Shown: piece by piece, positions 18,433 through 27,524 of the stretch
Layout of the letters: the number at the start of each line of letters is the position of its first letter
Numbering within the stretch: position 1 is the first letter of the stretch
Source of the DNA: CBDCVN01 sp965223585
Lineage (GTDB): Bacteria; Deinococcota; Deinococci; Deinococcales; Trueperaceae
Reading direction: 5' to 3'
Length of the DNA stretch: 64,000 bases
NCBI GenBank assembly: GCA_965223585.1
Contig: CBDCWW010000014.1
Span: forward strand, 372,001 to 436,000
Program-made: the position numbers and the translations under genes
Notes under the pieces: generated by a model
What the model saw: only the letters and a program-made list of their open reading frames with translations
Databases searched by the model: none
What the model was told of the DNA's origin: nothing

Positions 18433-18864
18433 ATGATCAAATGGTTAATAATACTTTTTCTAGGCAGTGTCTTTTTACAAAGCAACGTTCAGGCCTCAGA
18501 GAATACCCTAAGTGAGCCATCATTTAATAAACCTTTTTTGCTTGATGTTGGAAAAACTGCTGTACTTTCAGAAACAGTCTCATTGCATTTTGACAGTGTA
18601 TCTAATGACTCTCGCTGTCCTAGAGACGTGCAATGTTTTTGGCCCGGTGAGGCCACACTTAATATGTCTTTAAAAATTAAAGAAGAGGAACAAAGCTTTG
18701 AACTCAAAGTTGGTGGATTCGACCAGTTGCTCGAGTCATCACAAAAAGTAGTAGAAGATATAGACATCCGTGTTTTGTGGCTTTCACAAGAGGGTAACTA
18801 TTATGCTCTTTTTCTGGTTAACTCTTATGATGAAGGTGACTCCTCGGAAATGGAAACATTCTAG
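18433..18864 (+). CDS. Small secreted protein with DSRCP...CFWPG motif
   Basis: The 143-residue protein has a signal peptide (WLIILFLGSVFLQSNVQA) and a compact domain with DSRCPRDVQCFWPGEA, a motif seen in many uncharacterised exported bacterial proteins. Its two cysteines probably form a disulfide. AGGAGA lies close upstream of the ATG. The function is unknown. Confidence 0.75.
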   Translation: MIKWLIILFLGSVFLQSNVQASENTLSEPSFNKPFLLDVGKTAVLSETVSLHFDSVSNDSRCPRDVQCFWPGEATLNMSLKIKEEEQSFELKVGGFDQLLESSQKVVEDIDIRVLWLSQEGNYYALFLVNSYDEGDSSEMETF

Positions 18865-19136
18865 AGCACTTTATTTCCTAGTAGTGGCAACAACACTGCA
18901 AAAAGTCAATATGCTGATTGTTTAGCGCTTTGTCAAGTGCATTAAGAAGACTCTTAGCATTACGTAGTACGTAGTGAATGCAAGAGATGGGCAATATTTT
19001 CACCTTTTCCCTTGTCACACAAGGGTGCAGGGGCAATTTACATACTGGATCTGAGTAAACTAAGAATCGGGGTGAACCTATGCTATGTATTCACCCTCTG
19101 AAGTAGAACTATCTAATTTACGTCAGGGTAAATAGG

Positions 19137-19164
19137 TAAGGGCAGACCTAAGTGTCTGCCCTTA
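19137..19164. repeat. Perfect 11-bp stem hairpin
   Basis: TAAGGGCAGAC and GTCTGCCCTTA surround a 6-base loop (CTAAGT). There is no adjacent T-run. It may be a transcript-end hairpin or part of a repeat element. Confidence 0.65.
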
Positions 19165-19237
19165 TGGAGGTTGGAAGGAATTTAACGCGCAAAGGTAATT
19201 CCTAGGCAATCTCAGCAATGCTTAACCCTCACTCCAG

Positions 19238-19261
19238 CCCTCTCCCAAGATTTGGAGAGGG
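19238..19261. repeat. REP-like hairpin (CCCTCTCC...GGAGAGGG)
   Basis: The 8-bp arms pair around an 8-base loop inside the context CTCACTCCAGCCCTCTCCCA. From memory, near-identical CCCTCAC/CCCTCTCC intergenic palindromes occur in many unrelated bacterial genomes, so this is probably a REP-type element. Confidence 0.55.
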
Positions 19262-19320
19262 AGAAAAATCTACTCCTAATTTATGCCTAGGTGCTTATGA
19301 ATTCACCTATAACTAAATTT

Positions 19321-19848
19321 TTAATAAAGAGGTTCCACCTCATCTGCTGGTTCACTAGGTGCCATTTCAATAGTAGGCATCTCATCACTAGGTGCCATTT
19401 CAATAGTAGACATTTCATCCGCCACTTCATCAGCTGGTGCTTCACCATAAGAAGCTAAAAACCATACGCCACTTGCACCCTGTCCATTAACATCACCTGC
19501 TGCTATATCAGCTGCGTAGGCGTAAAGCGGCTGACCATTATAAGTAAGTTGTAGCGTCCCATCATCACGAGTAATAGTACCTAGCTCACCCAAGAAACCC
19601 TCTTGCAGCGTAATCTCTACACTATCAACTAAATAGGGTGGCCAAATAGTGGCACAGTCAGCCAAACAAGCACTAATACCTGCTCCGGGCTGGTCCTGTG
19701 TAAATATGTATAAGCTATTACCCTCCAAGTCAGTTAAGTATGTACCCAATTCGAGGTTATCTTGAGTAGCCACATACTGATCAGAAGTACCTGCCCAAAC
19801 TAAAGCCAAAAGCCCCAAAACAAATAAACTAAAACCTAATTTTTTCAT
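19321..19848 (-). CDS. Secreted repeat protein (COG4315 / lipoprotein_15-like)
   Basis: The 175-residue exported protein has a signal sequence (LGFSLFVLGLLALVWA) and two copies of the short secreted repeat: GNSLYIFTQDQPG with CLADCATIWPP, and TYNGQPLYAYAADIAAGDVNGQGASGVW. This matches the COG4315 family of unknown function. The last 35 residues are tandem repeats (TIEMAPSDEMPTIEMAPSE) encoded by a duplicated stretch of about 36 bp, so the tail may vary in length between strains. AAAGGAG precedes the ATG. Confidence 0.85.
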   Translation of the reverse strand: MKKLGFSLFVLGLLALVWAGTSDQYVATQDNLELGTYLTDLEGNSLYIFTQDQPGAGISACLADCATIWPPYLVDSVEITLQEGFLGELGTITRDDGTLQLTYNGQPLYAYAADIAAGDVNGQGASGVWFLASYGEAPADEVADEMSTIEMAPSDEMPTIEMAPSEPADEVEPLY

Positions 19849-20211
19849 ACTATCTCCTTTTTTGAAGTTGATTAGTTATAGGCCTATAACTTCAGTTTTA
19901 AAGGTATAATGGCTTAAATTATAAATGCTTAGATCATAATGAGACTGGCTCATGTGACAGTGTATTCACCATACTCATGCTCTAAAAATAAACTTCACAC
20001 TTTGGTTAGAATGCTTTGCCAAGAGCATTTTTATGAGGTGTTATAGTTCAAAAATAGAGTCAAGCAAGTACAAAACTAGAAACCATAACTATGTATAACT
20101 CACATACTCATAAAAGAGTTTTCCAAGGAAAAAGCCGTACTGAAAGCCGCAAACCCCTTACAATGCAAATTTTCATCATTAAGAAGATGTCTAGCGAACT
20201 GGAAATGACTC
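19849..20211. other. Intergenic region
   Basis: No ORF, RNA gene or strong repeat is visible to me in this stretch. Confidence 0.4.
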
Positions 20212-21264
20212 TTATATTCCTTCAGAATTAGATTCCATTATAAGTACAATTTTGCCCTGCGGTTTTGCCGACTCAATCAATCGATGAGCCTCAGCAGCAT
20301 CTTCCAAACGCATCCTTTTCCAAACAGTTGGTTGCAGTTTTCCCTCTACAGTTAGGTTGAACAGAGTAGTCAAGTCTTCTTTAAACCAATCAGGATGTTT
20401 TTTGCGTAAGCCAGTAATGTTGTAAAAAGCGACCTTACGTTTACCTGAAAAGTAATTCCAACGCAAGCTATTAAGTTGAAAACTCAAAAATTCGCGGACT
20501 ATTTGTGGCATTTGCGATTTGTCTGTGCCAATAGTGGCATTGTAAAAACCATATGTAACAAGCAACCCACCATCACGCAATGTTTGAAAAGAGCGCTTGA
20601 AATTACTGACACTGATTGCATCAAAAGCTGCATCAACCCCATCACCTGTTAGGTCAAGGGTTCGCTTGACAAAATCTTCGGATTTGTAATCAATTGGAGT
20701 AGTACCCATACTGCGCACAAAATCGTGCTTGGATTGGGATGCTGTACCTATTGTTTGTAGCTCGAGCAACCCACCCAATTGCAACAAGGCCATGCCAACT
20801 GCACCCCCTGCACCATGAACAAGAATACGCTGTCCACGCTGGATTTTAGCTATCCGGTGGAGCATCTGATAAGCAGTAACATAGCTAAGAATAAGGGTAA
20901 CAGCCTCAGCCGGATCCAACCCATCAGGTACAGGCACCAAGTTTTTGGCAGGCAAACAGATATACTCGGTGTATGCCCCAAACACAGTCAGATCAGCTAC
21001 CCGTTGCTCCTCTGTTAACTCTGTAACACCTGCTCCTAATTTATCAACGACACCAGCAAGATCGTAGCCGGGAGAGAATGGCGGTTTCTTGCGCAGATCA
21101 GGATAATTGCCTGTGCGCAACATCGTATCAGTAAAAGCTGCACTCGCAGCTAAAACTCGTACTCGCACTTCTCCTGCTTGTGGTTCTGGTAACGTGTCCT
21201 CTTCCACTAGCTGCAGCACATCTGGCCCACCATACTCTTTAACAACAATTCGTTTATAGCTCAT
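20212..21264 (-). CDS. Zinc-independent MDR oxidoreductase, quinone reductase-like
   Basis: This medium-chain dehydrogenase/reductase of 350 residues probably reduces a quinone or enone with NADPH in the cytoplasm. The GroES-like half has ASAAFTDTMLRTGNYPD and PGYDLAGVV. The Rossmann half has ILVHGAGGAVGMALLQLG, the AxxGGxG dinucleotide-binding motif. The catalytic zinc cysteine cluster of alcohol dehydrogenases is absent, which favours the quinone oxidoreductase branch. A strong AAGGAG precedes the ATG. It is not obviously part of an operon. Confidence 0.88.
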   Translation of the reverse strand: MSYKRIVVKEYGGPDVLQLVEEDTLPEPQAGEVRVRVLAASAAFTDTMLRTGNYPDLRKKPPFSPGYDLAGVVDKLGAGVTELTEEQRVADLTVFGAYTEYICLPAKNLVPVPDGLDPAEAVTLILSYVTAYQMLHRIAKIQRGQRILVHGAGGAVGMALLQLGGLLELQTIGTASQSKHDFVRSMGTTPIDYKSEDFVKRTLDLTGDGVDAAFDAISVSNFKRSFQTLRDGGLLVTYGFYNATIGTDKSQMPQIVREFLSFQLNSLRWNYFSGKRKVAFYNITGLRKKHPDWFKEDLTTLFNLTVEGKLQPTVWKRMRLEDAAEAHRLIESAKPQGKIVLIMESNSEGI

Positions 21265-21284
21265 AAAGTATCTCCTTAATTAAG

Positions 21285-21764
21285 CTAGGTATCGAGCTTT
21301 CTTACGTCTATGCCTGATGTGTTTTTTTGAATAAAGCTTGCCAATCTATTCAAATCTATCTGCTTGTCTCCATTTAGCTGTTTATATTTACCAGACTTTA
21401 AGAAAATGAATAAACTAGGTCCATCAAAAAATGACCCTTCTACTACTCTTATTTGGTCAATATCGTCTATATTTAACTTTAACCACTCAATAAAGCTACG
21501 CCTAATCATTATTTGATCATGACCTATTAAGCACCATTTAACCGTTCTCTTTGGGAAAACAAAGTCAAAAATAAGGCTTAGTAATACTAAAGAGGCAACC
21601 CAAAAAATCAAAAGATTCTCTTGAATGCTAATAACATTCAGGAGTTTTGCCTTACTAGTAATAGCATAAAGCTCTTTAAATAGAGCTACTGATAGTAAAA
21701 TATATATGAGCATAATCAGGGCTCGAGCATAAAAACGGTGTACTTTCTTTGTTAATGCTGCCAT
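21285..21764 (-). CDS. Two-TM membrane protein with cytoplasmic C-terminal domain
   Basis: The 159-residue protein has two hydrophobic helices (about 13-31 and 48-66) followed by a domain of about 90 residues that begins FPKRTVKWCLIGHDQIMIRR. This layout is shared with the 162-residue protein at 21917-22405, suggesting that they are related or work together. A bacterial PH-like fold for the soluble part is only a guess. The start has no clear Shine-Dalgarno. Confidence 0.65.
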   Translation of the reverse strand: MAALTKKVHRFYARALIMLIYILLSVALFKELYAITSKAKLLNVISIQENLLIFWVASLVLLSLIFDFVFPKRTVKWCLIGHDQIMIRRSFIEWLKLNIDDIDQIRVVEGSFFDGPSLFIFLKSGKYKQLNGDKQIDLNRLASFIQKNTSGIDVRKLDT

Positions 21765-21772
21765 AGGCTTGA

Positions 21773-21907
21773 CTAAGGGAGCTTCTCTAATTCTACTGAT
21801 ACTAATCTCACCTCGGACGCAAGAAACTCGGTTGCTCGAGAGTAGGTAACATACATAATTCGTCCTTTGTCCTGTGAGTATTCAGGGTGGGCAAGGGCAT
21901 CATAAGC
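21773..21907 (-). pseudogene. C-terminal remnant of a DUF4185-like protein
   Basis: A 44-codon frame without a start codon reads ALAHPEYSQDKGRIMYVTYS and continues RATEFLASEVRLVSVELE before TAG. The pattern HPE-x-S-x(4)GR-x-xYV-x-YSR-x-T is, as I recall it, the C-terminus of DUF4185 proteins. It fills the gap between two small membrane-protein genes and contains a CTCGAG site, so the gene was native before it decayed. Confidence 0.5.
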
Positions 21908-21916
21908 TTAACCTCA

Positions 21917-22405
21917 TTAGCCACTAACTTTACTAACAACAAAGTCAGCCAATTCTTCAAAAGCTTTCTTGCTTGGCAGCATGCTTTGTGGAATTGATAG
22001 TTTACCTTCAGAGTAGAAGATATTCAAGAATTTTTGCTTCTGAATTACTTGAACATTAAGATCAATAATGCCTGAGTAATTTATAGTGATTATTTTGTTG
22101 CTCACTCCACTTTTAGGTGCAGATATAGCTTCTTGAGTTGCTAATACTTCCCTTTTTGATGTAATACCTTTTACTAGGCCCAACACTCCAAATAAAGCAA
22201 GCAGAACAGATGCTCCAGCAAGGCACCAATAAAAAATAGTTGCTCCATTTTCTGAAAACTTAATAATTCCATTAAGAATTAAACCTCTATCATTTGTTGC
22301 TGCAACATAGCCAAGAACAGCAGCGCATGCCACAAAAAAAGCAATGCTTAGTATAAAAACAATAAGCTTAGGCTTATAGGGATATCTAACTTCTTGCACT
22401 TTCAT
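21917..22405 (-). CDS. Two-TM membrane protein with cytoplasmic C-terminal domain
   Basis: This 162-residue protein has hydrophobic helices at about 14-34 and 56-78, then a domain of about 70 residues with KIITINYSGIIDLNVQV. Its architecture matches the protein at 21285-21764. GGAGG lies directly before ATGAAAGTG. The spacing suits the GTG two codons in (22399) better than the ATG, so the true start may be that GTG. The function is unknown. Confidence 0.65.
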   Translation of the reverse strand: MKVQEVRYPYKPKLIVFILSIAFFVACAAVLGYVAATNDRGLILNGIIKFSENGATIFYWCLAGASVLLALFGVLGLVKGITSKREVLATQEAISAPKSGVSNKIITINYSGIIDLNVQVIQKQKFLNIFYSEGKLSIPQSMLPSKKAFEELADFVVSKVSG

Positions 22406-22704
22406 TCCTCCAATAAAGCTAACGTAATTAAATTGAGGAAAGCAGTCTTACAATCCTCTTTAGGGTAAATTCTACCATGCTTTATAAGAAGAGTGTTTTA
22501 AACCTGTTCTCACAAGGATTATTTACCCTACTCGCCCCAAAGCTCTACGCCTGTCCTTGCTTGCCCTGATGAGGGTAAGGGTTAGAATGAATGCATACTC
22601 AAAACGCTCAGCGTTGTTTTACGTGACTCAGAATACCTCAGGTAGGTATTCCCAAGTAAAGCTGCTAAACCAGTGAGTGAGCGGGTTAACATTGCGCTGT
22701 AATA

Positions 22705-23538
22705 TTAATTTGATTGAATATCAACCACAACATCCTGCTTATTGCTCATAATCGGTTCACTTAGCGTTGTTTCAAAGGCTTTAACATAAAAAGCTCGAGT
22801 ACCATTTTCAGTAAAATCAACATTGACTTCAAAGGGTGGACTTGTTGGACTAGCTAACAACTGATCGTCATCATCACTATTAAGGTTGGTGTCTTCATAA
22901 AATTCAACCTTTGTAAAATTTGCTTGAGGGTGTGGTTCGAACTGCAACTTAAAAGCACCAACTTGAGTAATCGTTTCTGGTGTAATAAAAGTTCCATGGG
23001 GAACTATAATTTTAAACTCTTCGTTTTCAAATTTAGCACCTAAAGGCGTTGGAAAAGGAAAAGGACTAGAGTTGGTGGGAACTGCAAAACCAGTTGTAAT
23101 CACTAGGCTAACAGAATGAGTGCCCGGTGGAATCTCTGAGCCAGCTTTCAACTCAAATTCTGTAAGGCCTAAAAGACGCTCCTGCTTACTAGTGCCGGGG
23201 ATTGATAAAATTAGAAAGGTACAATCAGAAGTAGGAGTATTAGGAATACACCTTTCTAATAGGGTAGAAGAGAGGGCTAATTTGGCAGTTGCTTCACTAG
23301 TACAAATATCAGCATCAACAAATGTGTTAAGCTTCGTTATATCTAACCCACCTTTGCATTGGAAAAATACACCAAGAACAAACCTTCGGGAGTTGTTTAG
23401 ATCTATAGAAAATTCTAAATCGGAAGCTTTCTCACCATCGATCAGAATGTCGTTTTGGGCTTCCCAGAAGATGCAACTGCACAGTGTAAGAACAAGCAAC
23501 GTACAGCAGCTTAGTAACTTAATATTTGTTTTATTCAT
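22705..23538 (-). CDS. Lipoprotein with C-terminal Ig-like domain
   Basis: The 277-residue protein has a lipoprotein signal ending LTLCSC (lipid Cys22). The C-terminal 80 residues (FTKVEFYEDTNLNSDDD, LLASPTSPPFEVNV, ENGTRAFYVKAFE) look like a bacterial Ig-like domain of the kind that contains VEFY...LLA...PFE...G...AKA. The start is supported by AGGAG. It is 9 bp downstream of another lipoprotein gene, so the pair is an operon of surface lipoproteins. The function is unknown. Confidence 0.78.
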   Translation of the reverse strand: MNKTNIKLLSCCTLLVLTLCSCIFWEAQNDILIDGEKASDLEFSIDLNNSRRFVLGVFFQCKGGLDITKLNTFVDADICTSEATAKLALSSTLLERCIPNTPTSDCTFLILSIPGTSKQERLLGLTEFELKAGSEIPPGTHSVSLVITTGFAVPTNSSPFPFPTPLGAKFENEEFKIIVPHGTFITPETITQVGAFKLQFEPHPQANFTKVEFYEDTNLNSDDDDQLLASPTSPPFEVNVDFTENGTRAFYVKAFETTLSEPIMSNKQDVVVDIQSN

Positions 23539-23547
23539 AGCTATCTC

Positions 23548-24171
23548 CTAATCCTCTACTTTCATCTCATCAGCAGGGCGTTTTTCTGTTGCAATTACGG
23601 CATCTGTAGGATCATAGGCCAAACTGATTTGGTTAAGGTTTTCTACTGGCTCTTCTAGCTTCCAAGCAGGAATACTTAAGTTTGTTGAACCCATGCAATT
23701 TGAGGTAGCATTGGCAGCAGCAAAATTTAGGGTGTATTCAGGATTTATTGTACCTTCAAGAGTAAATGCTATAGTTCCTCCACACTCGTCAGGTATAGAT
23801 ATGGGGGCACTTATTTTACCTGCATCATTTTCGCCTGCAATTGGGACAACAAAAAAGCCATCAGGTTTGGGTTTACCAACTTCAGAGACTCTATAACTTA
23901 GCTCTCCTGTAAGGCTACCATCATTTGCTTCAGATAATGTAACTGTGCCTTCAATTTCTTGTGCTGGAATAGCTGCACCCTGAAAAGTCCCTGTCATTTG
24001 AGTAGCCCCAGTGAAAGTGCGATTGTTTAAGCTAACATTGGGTAAGGGTGTAGGAAGTTGATTCCCCGGAGGGTTAGGATTGGGGTTGTTATTATTAGAC
24101 TTTGTTTGACAAGCGACAAATAAAATGCTTGCTAGCAAGATATAAAAACAAATACGAAAGCTACGGTACAT
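23548..24171 (-). CDS. Lipoprotein of unknown function
   Basis: The 207-residue protein has a lipoprotein signal (YILLASILFVAC, lipid Cys21) followed by an Asn/Pro-rich linker (NNNNPNPNPPGN). The beta-rich domain after it (TFTGATQMTGTFQGAAIP, GSLTGELSYRV) resembles barrel-like extracellular folds. AGGAGG lies upstream of the ATG. It is the first gene of a two-gene operon with the Ig-like lipoprotein. Confidence 0.75.
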   Translation of the reverse strand: MYRSFRICFYILLASILFVACQTKSNNNNPNPNPPGNQLPTPLPNVSLNNRTFTGATQMTGTFQGAAIPAQEIEGTVTLSEANDGSLTGELSYRVSEVGKPKPDGFFVVPIAGENDAGKISAPISIPDECGGTIAFTLEGTINPEYTLNFAAANATSNCMGSTNLSIPAWKLEEPVENLNQISLAYDPTDAVIATEKRPADEMKVED

Positions 24172-24326
24172 AATTTCCTCCTACTAGACATCACCAATGG
24201 CTTAACTTTGAAGTCTCTGAAAACTTTAAGATTTGCAGAAATATCTTATTGCCAAATTGAATAAATTATACTTCTTTTTGTAAAAATTACCTAATATAGT
24301 TAGCCAGAAAAATCTTGGACTCACCC

Positions 24327-24359
24327 AAACCTTGGAGGTTTTGAAAATCTCCGAGGTTT
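24327..24359. repeat. Dispersed palindrome with TTTTGAAAA centre
   Basis: AAACCTTGGAGGTTTT pairs with AAAATCTCCGAGGTTT (two G-U or mismatched positions). The same core, CCTyGGAGG...CCTCCrAGG, occurs at 59839-59865 and in reduced form at 10560-10584. It lies about 90 bp downstream of the antiporter stop on the minus strand. Confidence 0.6.
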
Positions 24360-24448
24360 CGCAGAAAAAACTTTTATTGACACCCTTATTACAGCGCAAA
24401 GTTTAATAAGGCTGGATTGTGAAGGGTAAATCCCCCTAAATCCTCTAC

Positions 24449-26530
24449 TTAACTAAGCTCAATCTTATCTATAAAACACCAAGCCCAACTTTCGCCTTTT
24501 TCTAAAGATTTAATAATAGGGTGACCTGTTGCTTTATAGTGCTTACTTGCATGTTTATTTTTTGATGAGTCGCAACAACCAACATGACCACAAGTCATGC
24601 AGATACGTAAATGTATCCAATTATCATTTATTGCAACACATTCGGGGCAAACTAAGTTTTCAGGAGCTTTGACTACTGCCACCATATTAGTGTGTTGACA
24701 CTTCTCTGAGCTAATTTGAGTTTTTGATAAGTGGAGCATATTTTGCTCTGGTAAGCCAAAGGAGCTTTCTGATAATTCTTCAAGGTAGCTATCTATATTG
24801 CTAGGCTCGAGCTCAAAACGACTAAGTACATCCACAGTAACAAGCTTAAGAGCAGCTTGCTCAGCTGAAACTACTACGGACGCTCCTGCTTCTTTAAGTT
24901 CATTAGTTGCGGCTTGGTAAGGAGTACAAGCAATGATAGTTAAATCTGGATTCATACCCCGAGCTACACTAGTTACCCGATGGGCCATAGCTGGCTGATC
25001 ATCTGGAATAACTAACATCTTAGCTCGAGTTATCCCTATAAGTGCTAGTATATAGTTCTTGCTGTAATCCCCCCTGACAACTTTTCTGTCTTTAGATTCA
25101 GCTTCTGAAGCACCCGTAGGACTGAGTGTAGCAATCACATAAGGAAGGCCTGCTTCATCCAATATAGTAGCAAGTTTTTGTGCTCCCATCCCATACCCAG
25201 CAATAATAACGTGGTCTTTAAGTGATTCAAAATTTTCCTCGAGCACCTGTGGGACTTCATCTTTCGCTGGTGTTTTAGGTAACATTTTTTTGTTTAGTTT
25301 TAGCTCGAGCCTACGTCCTAAACTAGCCAGAAAAGGAGTTATTCCCATAAGAACAACCGTGCAGGCAACAAAAGTTTGCGAACCCTGTTCACCTAACCCA
25401 ACTGGACTTAAACCAACACTCTGTCCAGAACGCTCCAAAACAAATGAGAACTCTCCAATTTGAGAAAGTAGTAAACTAGCCGCTGCAGCAACTCCCAAAG
25501 GGTAATTTAAAGCCTTGACACTTAGCGTTGTAATGACAATTTTTATGAGCACGACAGCTAAAATCACCATTAATACTAGCGGTAAGTTCATCATCAAAAA
25601 TTTGAGGTCAAGTAAAAGCCCCACTGAGATAAAAAAAGCAGCACTAAATAGGATTTGTAAGGGTAGAATTTCACTTAAGGCTTGCTGGCCAAAGCGACTT
25701 TCACTGACTAGCAGACCTGCCAAAAATGCGCCAAGTGATAGACTGACTCCTACAAGGCCAGTTAGGTAGGCTGTGCCAAAGCAAATAGCAATAATTGTAA
25801 GCAAAAATATTTCTGGCGAGCAGGTTCTGGCTACTGACTCGAGCAATTTAGGCATAACCCTTCTAGCTAGAATTAGCACTGCAGCAATAATACCTCCAGC
25901 CTTGACTAGTGCCCAAACTAACCCTAATGTTGAACCACTACCCTCTCCTAGCAAAGGAACTAATAAAACCATTGCCACGACTGCAAGATCCTGAAAAATA
26001 AGAACCCCTAATGATGCCTGTCCTGACTGAGTGTTTGTTTCCGCTCTATCAGCAAGCAATTTCATAACAATAGCAGTAGAGGATAATGCTACAAGGCAGC
26101 CTGTAAATACTGCGGCTTGCCAAGAAACACCAAAAGGAAGCAGCAGTAAAGTAACTGCAAGGGTAGTACCACCAACTTGTAAGCCTCCCCCAACAAATAT
26201 AAGGCGGCTTATCCTAGCTAGTGTTTCTAGACTAAATTCAATGCCAATAGTAAAAAGTAATATAATCACCCCAACTTCTGCAGCAGCGTCAATAAGCTCT
26301 TTATCCTGTACCAGTCCTAGAGCATTAGGACCAATAATAACACCTGCCAGCAAAAAACCCACTATGGGTATTAAACCAACTAGCAGGCTTAGGTAAGCAA
26401 TAACGGCACTAGCAATTATAAGGGCAGCAAGTTCAGTAAAAAAGTGAGGGGTCTCCCCTGCTGCCCAAACAAAACCCAAACTACAAAAGCAAAAAATGAA
26501 TACACTATAGATTCTTGGATTAGTTAGCAT
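24449..26530 (-). CDS. Kef-type cation:proton antiporter with TrkA-N domain and C-terminal UBP zinc finger
   Basis: This CPA2-family antiporter probably exchanges K+ (or Na+) for H+. The first about 390 residues form 12-13 hydrophobic helices with GFLLAGVIIGPNALGLV and FLAGLLVSES. A TrkA-N/RCK Rossmann domain follows (HVIIAGYGMGAQKLA...GDYSKNYILAL). The last 80 residues form a UBP-type zinc finger: VCPECVAIND, ICMTCGHVGCCDS, HASKHYKATGHPI. The ATG at 26530 gives 693 residues. A TTG at 26572 would add 14, and neither start has a clear Shine-Dalgarno. UBP fingers are best known from ubiquitin proteases, so the fusion is noteworthy. Confidence 0.88.
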   Translation of the reverse strand: MLTNPRIYSVFIFCFCSLGFVWAAGETPHFFTELAALIIASAVIAYLSLLVGLIPIVGFLLAGVIIGPNALGLVQDKELIDAAAEVGVIILLFTIGIEFSLETLARISRLIFVGGGLQVGGTTLAVTLLLLPFGVSWQAAVFTGCLVALSSTAIVMKLLADRAETNTQSGQASLGVLIFQDLAVVAMVLLVPLLGEGSGSTLGLVWALVKAGGIIAAVLILARRVMPKLLESVARTCSPEIFLLTIIAICFGTAYLTGLVGVSLSLGAFLAGLLVSESRFGQQALSEILPLQILFSAAFFISVGLLLDLKFLMMNLPLVLMVILAVVLIKIVITTLSVKALNYPLGVAAAASLLLSQIGEFSFVLERSGQSVGLSPVGLGEQGSQTFVACTVVLMGITPFLASLGRRLELKLNKKMLPKTPAKDEVPQVLEENFESLKDHVIIAGYGMGAQKLATILDEAGLPYVIATLSPTGASEAESKDRKVVRGDYSKNYILALIGITRAKMLVIPDDQPAMAHRVTSVARGMNPDLTIIACTPYQAATNELKEAGASVVVSAEQAALKLVTVDVLSRFELEPSNIDSYLEELSESSFGLPEQNMLHLSKTQISSEKCQHTNMVAVVKAPENLVCPECVAINDNWIHLRICMTCGHVGCCDSSKNKHASKHYKATGHPIIKSLEKGESWAWCFIDKIELS

Positions 26531-27075
26531 TAGTTTATAATTAAAGCATAATATTCTCCCACTGGTCCCCAAGTCCTATCTAGTAATCTATACCAGAAAC
26601 TTCCTTTTCTGTGTCACGGTTATTGGAGGATGAATGTGTTCCTATAAGGCATATGTCATACTGAGGAACAAACCCTTCTGAGGGTAAATGACGAATGTAT
26701 CTCACGACGTAAAGCAGTAAAGTTCCTCACGTAGTTTACCCTAGGAGGGTTCAGGATAACATTCTTTGCGTTGATAAGATAAGGCAAGAGTTTATCTGGA
26801 CATCTATAGTAAAAAGATGGGAATCATGTTTAATGATCGGATCTATAATTTAGAATAGCATTGGGGTAGATTCATGCTTGGAAGGATTCAAGTTTTTGAA
26901 CCCCTACGAATATCGTTTCTTTACTGGTAGACTGTAATTAAGGAGTGGTAATAATTTACGATTCGAAACTTTTGCATTTGTCTCCTAACGCAGTCAAATC
27001 ATAGTCCCTCATGATAATCACACGAATCAAAGTTCAGACGTTCTTTCTGCTCGAAAAAAGGTGCTAACATCTATT
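26531..27075. other. Intergenic region containing a MITE-like inverted repeat
   Basis: No ORF is supported. The main structure is the inverted-repeat element at 26653-26762. The rest shows nothing I can name. Confidence 0.5.
26653..26762. repeat. MITE-like inverted-repeat element (about 110 bp)
   Basis: The outer arms ATGTCATACTGA (26653) and CAGGATAACAT (to 26762) and the inner arms AACCCTTCTGAGGGTAAA (26671-26688) and TTTACCCTAGGAGGGTT (26735-26751) are inverted copies of each other. The wording TGTCATmCTGAGGAAC is like the common bacterial intergenic repeats that read TGTCATCCTGAGCGAAG. There is no ORF inside, so it would need to be mobilised in trans, if at all. Confidence 0.55.
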
Positions 27076-27474
27076 ATGCAAACAATTAAACTCTTAGCGC
27101 TAATAATGATAGTACTTGTACTAGCAATAATTGCTCTTGCAAATACTGCCCCAAGTTTTCCAATGTTTAGGCTCATAAATCAATTACCCGGTACCGACAA
27201 GTTAGGGCACTTTCTAATTATGGGTACGTTGTCCTTTTTTGTAGTGCTGGCCTTCTCGTATAAAAGAGGGTATTGGCATTTAAGGCGCTCGCTTATTGTT
27301 ATGGGTTTATTAGGTGTTGCCATTGGGCTAGAAGAACTTTCTCAATCTCTACTGCCAACTAGAACCATGTCACTAACAGATCTTTTGGCAAGTTGGGCAG
27401 GCTTATTGTTTTTTGGTATCCTTGCATTAGGTGTTTTAAAGATATTGTTCGTATCACTTTCTGCGCCAAAATGA
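27076..27474 (+). CDS. VanZ-like membrane protein
   Basis: The 132-residue protein has four hydrophobic helices and the VanZ-family landmarks TDKLGHFLIMGTLS, GLEELSQSLLPTR and SLTDLLASWAGL. The name comes from teicoplanin-resistance VanZ, but most family members are uncharacterised. The ATG at 27076 is chosen; a GTG at 27061 is in frame, and AAAAGG sits between both options. It stands alone. Confidence 0.82.
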   Translation: MQTIKLLALIMIVLVLAIIALANTAPSFPMFRLINQLPGTDKLGHFLIMGTLSFFVVLAFSYKRGYWHLRRSLIVMGLLGVAIGLEELSQSLLPTRTMSLTDLLASWAGLLFFGILALGVLKILFVSLSAPK

Positions 27475-27524
27475 TTTAGTAGTTCCAGTAAGGTTATTAA
27501 TTCGATAACTTTAGTTTAACGGCT

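Larger units (their letters stand above)
18865..19320. other. Intergenic region with two hairpins
   Basis: No ORF is supported. Two strong inverted repeats are present at 19137-19164 and 19238-19261. An imperfect palindrome around 18960 (TACGTAGTACGTA) may belong to the same repeat-rich block. Confidence 0.5.
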
